DNA from: Agaribacillus aureus
GTDB lineage: Bacteria > Bacteroidota > Bacteroidia > Cytophagales > Cyclobacteriaceae
Direction of reading: 5' to 3'
Length of the DNA: 64,000 bases
Assembly (NCBI GenBank): GCA_030442055.1
Contig: JAUJEB010000004.1
Coordinates: forward strand, 1-64,000
In this document: positions 1-7,775 of the stretch, piece after piece
Numbering within the stretch: position 1 is the stretch's first letter
Layout of the letters: each line of letters starts with the position of its first letter
Notes under the pieces: model-generated
Database searches by the model: none
What the model was told of the DNA's origin: nothing
What the model saw: the letters and a program-made list of their open reading frames with translations, nothing else
Program-made: the position numbers and the translations under genes

Positions 1-2
1 TA

Positions 3-98
3 AAGCCCACCCTGCGGGCACATTCATCCAAAAAAGAAGTGGAAAATGAGGTGGTTAATAATCTTTGGGTTTGGGTAAAGGAGCTAAAGGTTCTCTAA
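3..98 (+). CDS. possible C-terminal end of a plus-strand gene cut by the window edge
   Basis: Reading frame 3 is open from the left edge to a TAA at 96-98 and would give a 31-residue tail rich in Lys, Glu, Val and Trp, ending ELKVL. The other two forward frames stop earlier. The tail is too short to assign to a family, and an open stretch of this length could be chance. It is listed because the next gene points the other way and nothing else explains the segment. Confidence 0.3.
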   Translation, partial: KPTLRAHSSKKEVENEVVNNLWVWVKELKVL

Positions 99-151
99 TA
101 CTCACCCTTAAACTGACGGCTATGGTTAGAAACTGAAGCCAGGCTCGGTGT

Positions 152-210
152 GGCGAGGAAAGCCAGGGGATTGCTTCTTCGTTCGTACCCTCGCTCATCA
201 CAATGGCGGA
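152..210. repeat. degenerate palindromic intergenic repeat remnant
   Basis: The segment reads GCGAGGAA, then GGGATTGCTTCTTCGTTCG, then CCCTCGC and CACAATGGCGG. It resembles the dispersed GCGAGGAACGAAGCAATC / GATTGCTTCGT...CTCGCAATG type of intergenic repeat found in many bacterial genomes. Only one degenerate copy lies in this window, so repeat status is inferred from resemblance and not from a second copy. Confidence 0.3.
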
Positions 211-262
211 TGAAACAAATAGATTTACCAGACAATAACCTATCCTTCAAAGCATCAACCCA

Positions 263-862
263 CTAAAGATTTTCCAGGATCTTACCGACGGTAGCTCGCT
301 TCTTGTAATCGGGATCAAAAAATGCGTAGACAATCTTTCCCTTTTGATTGATGATATAGGTGGCCGGCACCGGCAAATTCACGACATCGGTACCATTGGC
401 CTGCTCCAGGTCGATGCCTGTTTTTTTATAACGTCGCAGTACCGATTCCTCTAATTCATACGCCACCTCATAGGCTTTCATGATACAGATATTTTCATCC
501 TGTATAATCCTGAATTTGGCGTTGGTTTTTTCCACGGTCTTGTCAATACTCTCAATTGTCTCAGGGGTAACGGCAATGACCGTACCACCCAATTCATTGA
601 TCAGGCTTAAAGAGTCTTGCAGATTCATCAATTGCTTGTTGCAGTAAGGACACCAGGCACCCCGGTAAAACATCAGTACAACCGGTCCCTTTTTAAGCAA
701 TTTTTTCAAATTCACTTTGTTTCCAAGATAATCTACTGCATTAATGGAGGGTGCGGTGGCGCCGACTTTTAATCCCTGGGGCAAGGCTTTACCAGGCTCC
801 TGTGCTTTGACAGCTACTACCAGGGCCATGATCAATAACATTGATGCGCCGGCTTTTAACAT
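263..862 (-). CDS. peroxiredoxin-like (AhpC/TSA, redoxin) secreted protein
   Basis: A 199-residue protein with an N-terminal hydrophobic signal (about residues 1-20, ending AVKAQ) followed by a thioredoxin-fold redoxin domain. The active-site motif GAWCPYCNKQL puts two cysteines at residues 71 and 74, so it has a CxxC centre and not the single peroxidatic Cys of classical AhpC. The TYIINQKGKIVYAFFDPDY segment near residue 170 is the usual beta-strand pair of the AhpC/TSA fold. Family knowledge suggests thiol peroxidase or disulfide reductase activity outside the cytoplasm; the substrate is unknown. The start at 862 gives a complete signal sequence; Met8 is an alternative. It stands alone, with the next gene about 100 bp away on the same strand. 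Confidence 0.8.
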   Translation of the reverse strand: MLKAGASMLLIMALVVAVKAQEPGKALPQGLKVGATAPSINAVDYLGNKVNLKKLLKKGPVVLMFYRGAWCPYCNKQLMNLQDSLSLINELGGTVIAVTPETIESIDKTVEKTNAKFRIIQDENICIMKAYEVAYELEESVLRRYKKTGIDLEQANGTDVVNLPVPATYIINQKGKIVYAFFDPDYKKRATVGKILENL

Positions 863-970
863 TTTGAAGGTGGTTTACATCTTAAATGTATCACTTTATT
901 TTTTCCGGTACCAGCCTAAAAGATGATTTTAACATTTCTTAACATAGAAATATTTCCCAAACACAAGAAT

Positions 971-1369
971 TTACCTGGGAAAAGGGTATTTCAGAAATCT
1001 TACACGGCCGTTATTCTCTTTGTGGTAAGAAGCTATACAATCCTGCCTGAAATTTTCGGGAATATGATCATCGTCCCAGGATAAAAAAGTTTGCCCCGAA
1101 TAATCTTTTATGAAGAAAAACACCTTGGTGCTGCCATATTTGGTATAAGGTTTTGAAGCTGCATAAGACGCCATGTCCTGCCAAACGGAATCCTGAACAT
1201 AAATGGCATAAATCCGGTTGATAGGACCGGTATTATTTTCATTTCTTAAAAAATCAATCTCCTTGAATTGAACCGCATACCTCTCTTCACCGGGTTGGGT
1301 AAAGGTGATATAAATAATGCTCAGCAAAAGTGCTACCCCAATTAAAACGATGATCTTGCCTATCTTCAT
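971..1369 (-). CDS. hypothetical membrane-anchored protein
   Basis: The longest reading frame starts at 1438, but the internal ATG at 1367-1369 gives a cleaner start: a short basic N-terminus (MKIGK) and one transmembrane segment (IIVLIGVALLLSIIYITF) that would anchor the protein. The remaining roughly 105 residues would lie outside the cytoplasm and contain no cysteines or catalytic motif I recognise apart from a single Cys near the C-terminus. No family was recognised. It is flanked by a terminator (1491-1515) that separates it from the YceI gene upstream, so it is probably transcribed alone. Confidence 0.6.
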   Translation of the reverse strand: MKIGKIIVLIGVALLLSIIYITFTQPGEERYAVQFKEIDFLRNENNTGPINRIYAIYVQDSVWQDMASYAASKPYTKYGSTKVFFFIKDYSGQTFLSWDDDHIPENFRQDCIASYHKENNGRVRFLKYPFPR

Positions 1370-1490
1370 GACTTTGGTTTCCAGTGTTGGTGACAGAAAA
1401 TTAGGGATTTGAGCGCGGAAGTAAAAGAAACCGGCCACAGTATTCTCGGACAGCCACGCAGAAGTCAGGCATTAAACCATCAGCAACAAA

Positions 1491-1515
1491 AAAACCACCT
1501 TTTTGAGGTGGTTTT
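1491..1515 (-). terminator. Rho-independent terminator of the YceI gene
   Basis: A perfect 9-bp stem, AAAACCACC (1491-1499) with GGTGGTTTT (1507-1515), has a 7-nt loop. On the minus strand the stem runs straight into a TTT-rich tract. It lies 60 bp past the stop codon of the minus-strand YceI gene. Confidence 0.75.
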
Positions 1516-1574
1516 CCCTTCTAAACAATGCCGAATAGTTTTTTAAATATATTTTCTGCTAACAGTTTCCCAGC

Positions 1575-2225
1575 TTATTTCCTGGCTACCAGCGATACTT
1601 CCATTTCTACATCGTCATAAATAGCCTTATCGCCAAGATTTTCGAAAAAGCTTCCGGACTGAAACTTAACGTTGTATTTGGCGCGATCGAAAGTCATTTT
1701 TGCCGAAGCAGTCACTTCGCCCCCTTTGGACTGAATCTTAGCAGGAAATGAAAGTGGGTGTGTAATGCCTTTGATGGTCAAATCGCCACTGATTTTGTAG
1801 TTGTTATCGCCATCAGCTTTTTTCTCTACTGATGTGATCTTGAATGACACGGTAGGATGATCCTTTACCGAAAAGAAATCTGCGGATTTTAAATGTCCTA
1901 CCAATTTGGCATTTTTCTTTTGGTCTGTCAGGTCAATATTTTTGATGCTGTTCATGTCCAGCTTGAATGAACCTCCGCTTAAGCCGCTATCACTAAATTC
2001 CAGTACACCATTAGCCAGTCCCACAGTGCCGTTGTGGCTGTAGGCGATTTTTCTTCCTATCCAGCCAACCGTAGTGGCCTTTGTATCAACATTGTAAGCA
2101 CCGGCCTCGATCTCCACTAAATCATCGTTATTACTGGGAGTCGGCGTGTTAAATTGGCTGAAAGTAAACGCTGAACCAACAGCAATAAACAAAACCGATA
2201 GAATGATTAAATTAATCTTTTTCAT
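1575..2225 (-). CDS. YceI-family periplasmic lipid-binding-type protein
   Basis: A 216-residue protein with a signal peptide (MKKINLIILSVLFIAVGSAF) and a YceI domain spanning about residues 40-214. Diagnostic segments are the N-terminal V(D)TKATTVGWIGRK strand, LVGHLKSADFFSVKDHPTVS near the middle, the ISGDLTIKGITHPLSFPAK hairpin, and MTFDRAKYNVKFQSG near the end. YceI proteins form a lipocalin-like barrel that binds polyisoprenoid or similar amphiphilic molecules; in Bacteroidota they are common exported proteins of unknown ligand. A second YceI protein is encoded at 43009-43746. A 12-bp palindrome lies 65-76 bp upstream and the terminator at 1491-1515 follows. Confidence 0.9.
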   Translation of the reverse strand: MKKINLIILSVLFIAVGSAFTFSQFNTPTPSNNDDLVEIEAGAYNVDTKATTVGWIGRKIAYSHNGTVGLANGVLEFSDSGLSGGSFKLDMNSIKNIDLTDQKKNAKLVGHLKSADFFSVKDHPTVSFKITSVEKKADGDNNYKISGDLTIKGITHPLSFPAKIQSKGGEVTASAKMTFDRAKYNVKFQSGSFFENLGDKAIYDDVEMEVSLVARK

Positions 2226-2663
2226 ACATTTTGGTAATTAAGTTTGGCTATAAATTTAGATAATATATTCAGACGGCAAGAAAATAAATATGTTGCAACA
2301 TTTATTAATTAAATTCAAAAAAAACCTCAAAATTTCAGCTTAATATACTGGTTATCAAAATTTTAAAAAAACTAACAGACAGCTATTTACTGCCAAAACC
2401 ATCCTGAAATTTATTTACCCTCGCAATGCTATAATCTTTATAACTTAAACCAAAATACGATCACATTAGTTTCCATTTTTCGAAATCAAGTCCAAAATTC
2501 TGTACTAACCTTTTGTAACGGAAAGTAAAAAACAGGAAAAGAAAACATAAAAAAAGCCTGATAGGGGTCAAAGTATTGATTACATTATCGGGCTCTGGCA
2601 AAATAATTATCAAAAAAAGCCCCTGACGATATGACCAGGGGCTTTTTTAAAAGAAAATAGGTA
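2226..2663. other. 438-bp AT-rich intergenic region with two minus-strand terminators and a palindrome
   Basis: No gene is supported here. It holds a perfect 12-bp palindrome ATGTTGCAACAT (2290-2301), 65-76 bp before the YceI start, which could be an operator. Towards the other end are the strong terminator at 2613-2648 and a weaker hairpin at 2555-2594 (8 of 9 stem pairs, 22-nt loop, then seven T on the minus strand), which may act as a back-up terminator for the lipoprotein gene. Confidence 0.6.
2613..2648 (-). terminator. strong Rho-independent terminator of the lipoprotein gene
   Basis: A 13-bp perfect stem, AAAAAAGCCCCTG (2613-2625) with CAGGGGCTTTTTT (2636-2648), has a 10-nt loop and leads into a T tract on the minus strand. 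It begins 15 bp past the stop codon of the minus-strand gene 2664-3542. Confidence 0.85.
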
Positions 2664-3542
2664 TTAACTGTTTTTATCTCTTCTTTTATCGGTCAGATCC
2701 ACTACCTCGCTTTCTCCATCCTTGGTAATTGTCACCAAATTATCGCATTCGCCATCACCAAAATCTATCAAGACTTCGCTATCCCCTTTGACGATTGACT
2801 TCAAACCCTGAACTGCAATGTGTACGCCGGCCCTTCTACATTTTCTTTTGTAGATTAGTTTGGAAACGATATCCATTTCATAGGCCATACCGTTTTTGGT
2901 AACACCACTGGCTTCACCTTCCACATGAAATTCATCATCAATCGGATTGGGTTCACGGATCCAGGTAAAAGTCTTATTGACTTCCCTCGTGGCAAATAAA
3001 CCATCAGGCCAGGTAGCTTTTCCACCCTCCAGTACCTTATTGAAGCTCAGGTAATCACTTTCCTCGCCGGTAACATTAGTAAGTGTTTTGGTGCCTTCCA
3101 GGGCAATGCCATTGACAGTGTAATTCTCTAAAGTATAAACCCAAATAGCACCAGGGACATATTTTCTGTCGGTATAAGTAATGATGATCTTACCGGACCT
3201 TATTTTTCCGCCGGGACCTTCACATCCATCTCCAAAATCTATGGTAATGGTTTTATTTTCTGTGTCATGCGTAATCTCGGCACATCTGATCAAGGAATGG
3301 TCTCTTCCTATGGCTATCCTGCCATTGGTGGTTGAAACCTGATCGTTTGCCTCAAAAACCACATCGTCGGTATCTTCAAAATAGCCATCGATCACTTCTT
3401 CATCACCTGAATCCGCTGATAAATTATCGGCTGGAATAGCATCATCGTTGGAGTCGCAGGCAGTTAAGGTTAAAAACATTATCGCTATCAGAGAAAAGAG
3501 GAGACTTTTCATAGATCCAAATGTCATCGCAAAATTTTTCAT
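2664..3542 (-). CDS. hypothetical lipoprotein
   Basis: A 292-residue protein with a lipoprotein signal: hydrophobic LLFSLIAIMFLTLTAC, with the lipobox LTAC, followed by an acidic Asp/Ser linker (DSNDDA). The lipidated Cys predicts attachment to the inner or outer membrane. The mature part has two cysteine-containing acidic patches of similar form, IDFGDGCEGPGG and IDFGDGECDNL, near residues 105 and 265, suggesting an internal duplication or two similar strands. No family or enzymatic motif was recognised. Met11 (3512) is an alternative start giving a shorter n-region. A strong terminator follows. Confidence 0.7.
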   Translation of the reverse strand: MKNFAMTFGSMKSLLFSLIAIMFLTLTACDSNDDAIPADNLSADSGDEEVIDGYFEDTDDVVFEANDQVSTTNGRIAIGRDHSLIRCAEITHDTENKTITIDFGDGCEGPGGKIRSGKIIITYTDRKYVPGAIWVYTLENYTVNGIALEGTKTLTNVTGEESDYLSFNKVLEGGKATWPDGLFATREVNKTFTWIREPNPIDDEFHVEGEASGVTKNGMAYEMDIVSKLIYKRKCRRAGVHIAVQGLKSIVKGDSEVLIDFGDGECDNLVTITKDGESEVVDLTDKRRDKNS

Positions 3543-3867
3543 TTATCTATCATTTTTAGTTCCACATTAATTTTCTAAGTGTCTTAAATTCGAATTCGAA
3601 CCTTAGATGATAGCGGGCCGGAAAGGTTTAATGCGATGGATAATTTTTTTTCGACCAGGTGTATAAAAGCATACCTGTGAAATAGGGAAACGAACTTTTT
3701 AGAATTGACAATCAGGGATTTATATTGTCGTTCCGGGAGAATAATTTTTTTCAAAAAAAACTTTCCGGAGGCCATTTTCGGATGCGAAAGAAAAAATATG
3801 CCTGCCGGATAATCCGTAAATTTGAAGGTTGACCCCGGTGGAAGGTCCCACCGGACCGGTCTTACTC
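3543..3867. other. 325-bp intergenic region, no supported gene
   Basis: This stretch lies between two minus-strand genes. It contains a 12-bp perfect palindrome TTCGAATTCGAA (3589-3600) and a GC-rich hairpin CCGGTGG (3835-3841) / CCACCGG (3848-3854) just after the PspC gene stop, with no T tract. A 63-codon open frame at 3584-3775 has no recognisable protein features. Confidence 0.5.
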
Positions 3868-4068
3868 TTAATATTCTTTAGGCATCAGTATCCATAAAAT
3901 AATGTAAACCAGGGTACCTGGAAAAGCTGCACTCAGGATAGAAACCACTACATATAGTATCCGAACCAATGTGGCATCCCAACCAAAGTATTTCGCAATG
4001 CCGCCACATACGCCGCCTAATATTCTATCATTGTTTGTCCTGGTAAGTTTGTGTTGTGTTGTATTCAT
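3868..4068 (-). CDS. PspC-domain small membrane protein
   Basis: A 66-residue protein that is essentially one PspC domain: a short basic N-terminus, the diagnostic DRILGGVCGGIAKYFGWD motif (about residues 15-32), then a long hydrophobic stretch forming the membrane segment (ILYVVVSILSAAFPGTLVYIILWILMP). PspC proteins sit in the inner membrane and take part in phage-shock or envelope-stress signalling in Proteobacteria; in Bacteroidota small PspC-only proteins are common and no PspA or PspB gene is seen nearby. The stress role is therefore by family only. Confidence 0.9.
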   Translation of the reverse strand: MNTTQHKLTRTNNDRILGGVCGGIAKYFGWDATLVRILYVVVSILSAAFPGTLVYIILWILMPKEY

Positions 4069-4222
4069 GTTATGAAATTATTTGATCCATTTAAATTATC
4101 CAAATAATATACCACTTATTGCAAGTATCTAATTATCAGAAATATACATTATATAAGCTTAAAAATTTTAATCCAAAAGTGTATCAAAAACGGACATTTT
4201 TTTTCAATAACCGAGCACTCGA

Positions 4223-4477
4223 TTATGTTTCCAGCTTTTTGACCTTCTGTTTTTCCGTAATAGCATCGACCATTTTCAGCCATATTACCTTTTTGCCGGT
4301 GGCAATGGATTCATAATAATACTGGCCATCTTCGAGCACAATTTTACTTTTACCTAATTCATACCGCAGTGATTCCACCGTGTCGCCAACCTGCAGGGGC
4401 TTATCATCCAAATCATATAATTCAGGCAGGTTGGTTTTCTTTCCGTCATCTAATTTTTTCTTAAACAAACCAAACAT
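4223..4477 (-). CDS. hypothetical small protein
   Basis: An 84-residue protein from the ATG at 4475-4477; the longer frame to 4501 adds only eight residues and is less likely because MFGLFKKKLDDGKK is a typical short N-terminus. It is soluble, has no cysteine motif, and contains a plausible small beta-domain (residues 20-75: LQVGDTVESLRYELGKSKIVLEDGQYYYES). I do not recognise the family. It ends between the PspC gene and the divergent histidine kinase gene at 4610, so it is a single-gene unit. Confidence 0.6.
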   Translation of the reverse strand: MFGLFKKKLDDGKKTNLPELYDLDDKPLQVGDTVESLRYELGKSKIVLEDGQYYYESIATGKKVIWLKMVDAITEKQKVKKLET

Positions 4478-4609
4478 TTTATAAGTTAGTTTAAATGGCA
4501 ACTTTTAGCAAATGTATCTTTATCAACGGTCATTTCGTAGGATAAGACACATAAAGTTATTTAATTGTAGGCTTGTGGCATCAGTATACTACTTCATAGA
4601 CATCTCTGA

Positions 4610-6187
4610 ATGAAAGGCCCTTACGCTAAAATATTTATAATTTTAATCATAGTTTTTCTTATCCCGGCTATTTCCTATACCGTTTTTGAAATTAACTCTC
4701 TGACGGAAGATGAGGAAATGATCAAGGAGATCTATAGCAACCAGCTTGATGCCATCCTGTTTTCAGTGAATCAATCATCCAATGACATCGCTGAAGCGTG
4801 GTCCAACAAAGTATTGGAGAAGATAGACGATCGCCACGAAGGTGATGACCCAAATTTTGAGGAAATTCTCCATGACAATTTATACTTAAATGCGGTTGTA
4901 TTATTTGATGACCTTTGGCTGGAGAAGTCAAAGGTTTTCATGAAATCAGATACCATTGACCTCAAGACTTATACAAATCAATTAAAGCTCAGCCTGGGTG
5001 GCAATAAGGCCAAAATTGATAAACTTATGGGATTTATGGAAAATGGGTACCGCAAGTTAGAACCATTGGGAAATATAGGTAATGGTAAAAACAATCCGTA
5101 CAATGATAACCTGCTGGTGTTTGTGGTGGACCGCGGTGAAGATTTTTATCAATATGCCGGTATTTTGATAGACCCACGATATTTCATCGAGCAGGCCCTG
5201 GCTCCTAAAATGCAGGCAATCAGCCAGGAAAAATTCATTATCACGGCTATTAATAGTTTAGACAATTCCCTGGTATATGCTACAGAATCGACGCAGGCCA
5301 GTTTAAGCCGGCAGCAAAGAACATTTTGGTTATTTCCCGACTATTATCTGGGTATTGTTCTAAAAGGGAAAACCATGGAAACACTAGTGCAGGAAAGAGC
5401 CGCTACTAATATATTGCTGCTGTTAGGCCTGAACCTGGCACTTTTTGGTGGGCTCTGGCTGGTCTTTAGAAATATGAAAAAGGCGCTACAGCTGGCACAG
5501 GCAAAGTCGGATTTTGTCTCCAACGTATCGCATGAAATCAGGACGCCACTATCTCTGATCAGTATGTTCGCCGAAACACTTCAGATGAACAGGCTCCAGG
5601 ATGAGAACAAGAAAAAGGAATATTATAAAGTTATTGGACAGGAGGCTAACCGGCTGGCCGGGATTGTGAATAAAATCCTCAACTTTTCAAAAATGGAAGC
5701 GAATAAAAAAGTTTACCAATTTCAAAGTGAGGATTTGAATGACATCGTCAACGAGGTTTTGAAGATATATGATTACCACCTTAAGAATAACGGATTTGCC
5801 TACCAGGTAATCAATAACGAAGATAACCTCCCGGTGAATGTGGACAAGTCGGCCATTGAAGAAGCGGTCATTAACCTGATAGATAATGCTATGAAATACA
5901 GTGGGCAAAACCATTCAATCGTCATTGAAACGGGAATTGAAGGGGAATACGCCTACGTATCAGTAAAAGATCATGGAATTGGCATCTCAAAAGCGGATAG
6001 AATGCATATTTTTGATAAATTTTACCGCGTGGATATGGGCGAAGTGCACAATACCAAAGGCACCGGTCTCGGGTTAACCCTGGTAAAACACATTGCGGAT
6101 GCTCATGGTGGTAAAATCGACCTCGTGAGTCAATTGGGAGAAGGAAGTACTTTTCGGGTATTAGTACCAAGGATCAACGCTCAATAG
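4610..6187 (+). CDS. membrane sensor histidine kinase
   Basis: A 525-residue sensor kinase. A first transmembrane helix (about 8-28) and a second (about 266-287, ILLLLGLNLALFGGLWLVF) enclose a periplasmic sensor domain of about 235 residues without recognised motifs. The cytoplasmic part has the HisKA box NVSHEIRTPLSLI with phospho-acceptor His308, then HATPase_c motifs: N-box NLIDNAMKYSG, G1 DHGIGIS and G2 GTGLGLTLV. It should autophosphorylate and pass the phosphate to the response regulator encoded 23 bp downstream. The ATG at 4610 starts directly before a basic residue and the first membrane helix. The ligand cannot be inferred. Confidence 0.93.
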   Translation: MKGPYAKIFIILIIVFLIPAISYTVFEINSLTEDEEMIKEIYSNQLDAILFSVNQSSNDIAEAWSNKVLEKIDDRHEGDDPNFEEILHDNLYLNAVVLFDDLWLEKSKVFMKSDTIDLKTYTNQLKLSLGGNKAKIDKLMGFMENGYRKLEPLGNIGNGKNNPYNDNLLVFVVDRGEDFYQYAGILIDPRYFIEQALAPKMQAISQEKFIITAINSLDNSLVYATESTQASLSRQQRTFWLFPDYYLGIVLKGKTMETLVQERAATNILLLLGLNLALFGGLWLVFRNMKKALQLAQAKSDFVSNVSHEIRTPLSLISMFAETLQMNRLQDENKKKEYYKVIGQEANRLAGIVNKILNFSKMEANKKVYQFQSEDLNDIVNEVLKIYDYHLKNNGFAYQVINNEDNLPVNVDKSAIEEAVINLIDNAMKYSGQNHSIVIETGIEGEYAYVSVKDHGIGISKADRMHIFDKFYRVDMGEVHNTKGTGLGLTLVKHIADAHGGKIDLVSQLGEGSTFRVLVPRINAQ

Positions 6188-6210
6188 ATGTAGTACCTAG
6201 ATTATTGCTT

Positions 6211-6900
6211 ATGCCTAAAATATTAATTGTCGAAGACGAGCCCAATATGAGGATGGGATTGATCGATAATCTTCAATTTGAAGGCTATCAGGTGGAAGCA
6301 GCCGAGGACGGTGAAGTGGGGCTAAACAAGATCATAAGCGGCAACTATGACCTGATTGTATTAGATGTGATGATGCCTAAGCTATCGGGCTTTGACATTT
6401 GTCGCACCGTCAGAAGTAAAAACATTGAAACACCCATTATTTTATTAACAGCCAAAGGGGAAGAAATTGACAAGGTGCTGGGACTGGAGCTGGGGGCTGA
6501 CGATTACATCACAAAGCCCTTTAGCCTGAGGGAACTTTTGGCCAGAATCAAAGCAATTTTAAGAAGGAGCCGCCCGGCTCCGGCCGATCAAAACAAAGCC
6601 CTGGATGTTTCCATCGGCAAACTCAACGTCAATTTCAGCACCTACTCAGCCCACATTGGTGGAAAAAACACCAAAATGTCTCACAAGGAATTTGAGATAT
6701 TAAAATTTTTACTGGACCACAAAAATGAAATTGTAAGCCGGAACAAGCTATTGGAAAAGATTTGGGGTTACGAGGAGCAACCTACTACCCGTACCGTTGA
6801 TAACTTCATCATGAGACTGAGACAAAAAATTGAAGAGAATCCAAATCATCCAACGATTATTCTGACCGCACACGGTATTGGTTATAAACTTTTGGCGTGA
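6211..6900 (+). CDS. OmpR/PhoB-family response regulator
   Basis: The open frame can be extended to a TTG at 6205, but the ATG at 6211 gives the canonical N-terminus MPKILIVEDEPNMR and 229 residues. The receiver domain has the acidic pocket E8-D9, phospho-acceptor Asp52 (LIVLDVMMPK), and the conserved Lys of DYITKPFSLRELLARI. A C-terminal winged-helix domain follows (LTAHGIGYKL at the end is the wing strand of the OmpR class). It follows the kinase gene by 23 bp, so the two form a cognate pair. OmpR-class regulators bind direct repeats with about 11-bp spacing; such repeats are seen elsewhere in the window at 23580-23619, though no link is shown. Confidence 0.95.
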   Translation: MPKILIVEDEPNMRMGLIDNLQFEGYQVEAAEDGEVGLNKIISGNYDLIVLDVMMPKLSGFDICRTVRSKNIETPIILLTAKGEEIDKVLGLELGADDYITKPFSLRELLARIKAILRRSRPAPADQNKALDVSIGKLNVNFSTYSAHIGGKNTKMSHKEFEILKFLLDHKNEIVSRNKLLEKIWGYEEQPTTRTVDNFIMRLRQKIEENPNHPTIILTAHGIGYKLLA

Positions 6901-7057
6901 TTAGTTAGCTTATATGGGTAAGATTAAGGGCACTAATACTGTTATTTTCCAGTTGTCAACAATTCTGTGACATTTTTTTACAAAGCTTTACGCCGCAATG
7001 ACAACTGATACATGAAAATCGAGTTTCTTTGAATAAAGCAAAACTCAACACTTGGTC

Positions 7058-7591
7058 ATGAAACTCACAACTATCTTAACAATCGGATTGATTTCAATCA
7101 ACTTAGCAGTACTTGGGCAACACCCTTGCGTAATGAAAATAGTAAATTTAAGAAGTAAGCCCATTGTAAAGGGTGTCATTAACGGAAAAGTTGCCCATTT
7201 TCTGTTGGATACTGGCTCAGATCTCACCATATTGCACGCTAAAAGTGCCAGAGAATATGGGTTTAAACTGGTCCAGGGAAGAAACAGGCCGCTAATGATT
7301 GAAGGTTTAGGCGGGTCCCACCGGGACTTTAAGCGTGCCGCCGGATTAAAACTTTATATGGACGAAAGTCTTATATACACGCATTTCTTTGCATTTGACC
7401 TGGGTAATATTGTTAATTCCATTAGGGCAAATACGAATATAAAAATTGCCGGAATTATCGGTTCGGATGTAATGAGAAAGTACGGATTTAAAATTGATTA
7501 TGATAATCGGCTCGTTAGCTTCACGGGCGTAGATTATGACAAAAAACAAAACAAAGTAGAAAATGAACCAACATTAAGTGTCAATAAATAA
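7058..7591 (+). CDS. secreted retropepsin-like aspartic protease
   Basis: A 177-residue protein from the ATG at 7058 (the frame opens two codons earlier at a TTG). It has a signal peptide (MKLTTILTIGLISINLAVLG) and a single retropepsin-type domain. The active-site loop is FLLDTGSDLTIL, giving the catalytic Asp of the DTG triad, and a flap-like GLGGSHRD segment follows. The C-terminal IIGSDVMRKYGFKIDYDN is the hydrophobic-hydrophobic-Gly strand that closes the fold. One DTG per chain means it would work as a homodimer, as in retroviral proteases and bacterial aspartyl-protease families. The substrate is unknown. Confidence 0.85.
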   Translation: MKLTTILTIGLISINLAVLGQHPCVMKIVNLRSKPIVKGVINGKVAHFLLDTGSDLTILHAKSAREYGFKLVQGRNRPLMIEGLGGSHRDFKRAAGLKLYMDESLIYTHFFAFDLGNIVNSIRANTNIKIAGIIGSDVMRKYGFKIDYDNRLVSFTGVDYDKKQNKVENEPTLSVNK

Positions 7592-7618
7592 ACAATCATT
7601 TAATATTCCACACATGGA

Positions 7619-7714
7619 CAATTCCCCGTAAATACAGCGGTACATATTCAAATACTTGATTCAATGCATTAGAGTTTTAATAGTATAAGAAAATAACCGC
7701 TGTATGGGGAATTG
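7619..7714. repeat. long interrupted inverted repeat
   Basis: The left arm (7619-7641) reads CAATTCCCC, a 5-nt bulge, then TACAGCGGT. The right arm (7696-7714) reads ACCGCTGTA, one base, then GGGGAATTG. The arms pair perfectly over 18 bp with a 54-nt loop between them. The element sits between two plus-strand genes and could be an RNA structure or a remnant of a small mobile element. No T tract follows, so it is not a classical terminator. Confidence 0.6.
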
Positions 7715-7775
7715 CCATCAGTGAATGAACCTTTTGGCAGAAATGGTTCGTTAAGATAAAAGCAATCATACAAAC

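Noticed and set aside
3584-3775. 63-codon minus-strand frame in the spacer before PspC
   Set aside because: No signal, membrane or domain pattern, no supporting start context, and a composition typical of AT-rich noncoding DNA.
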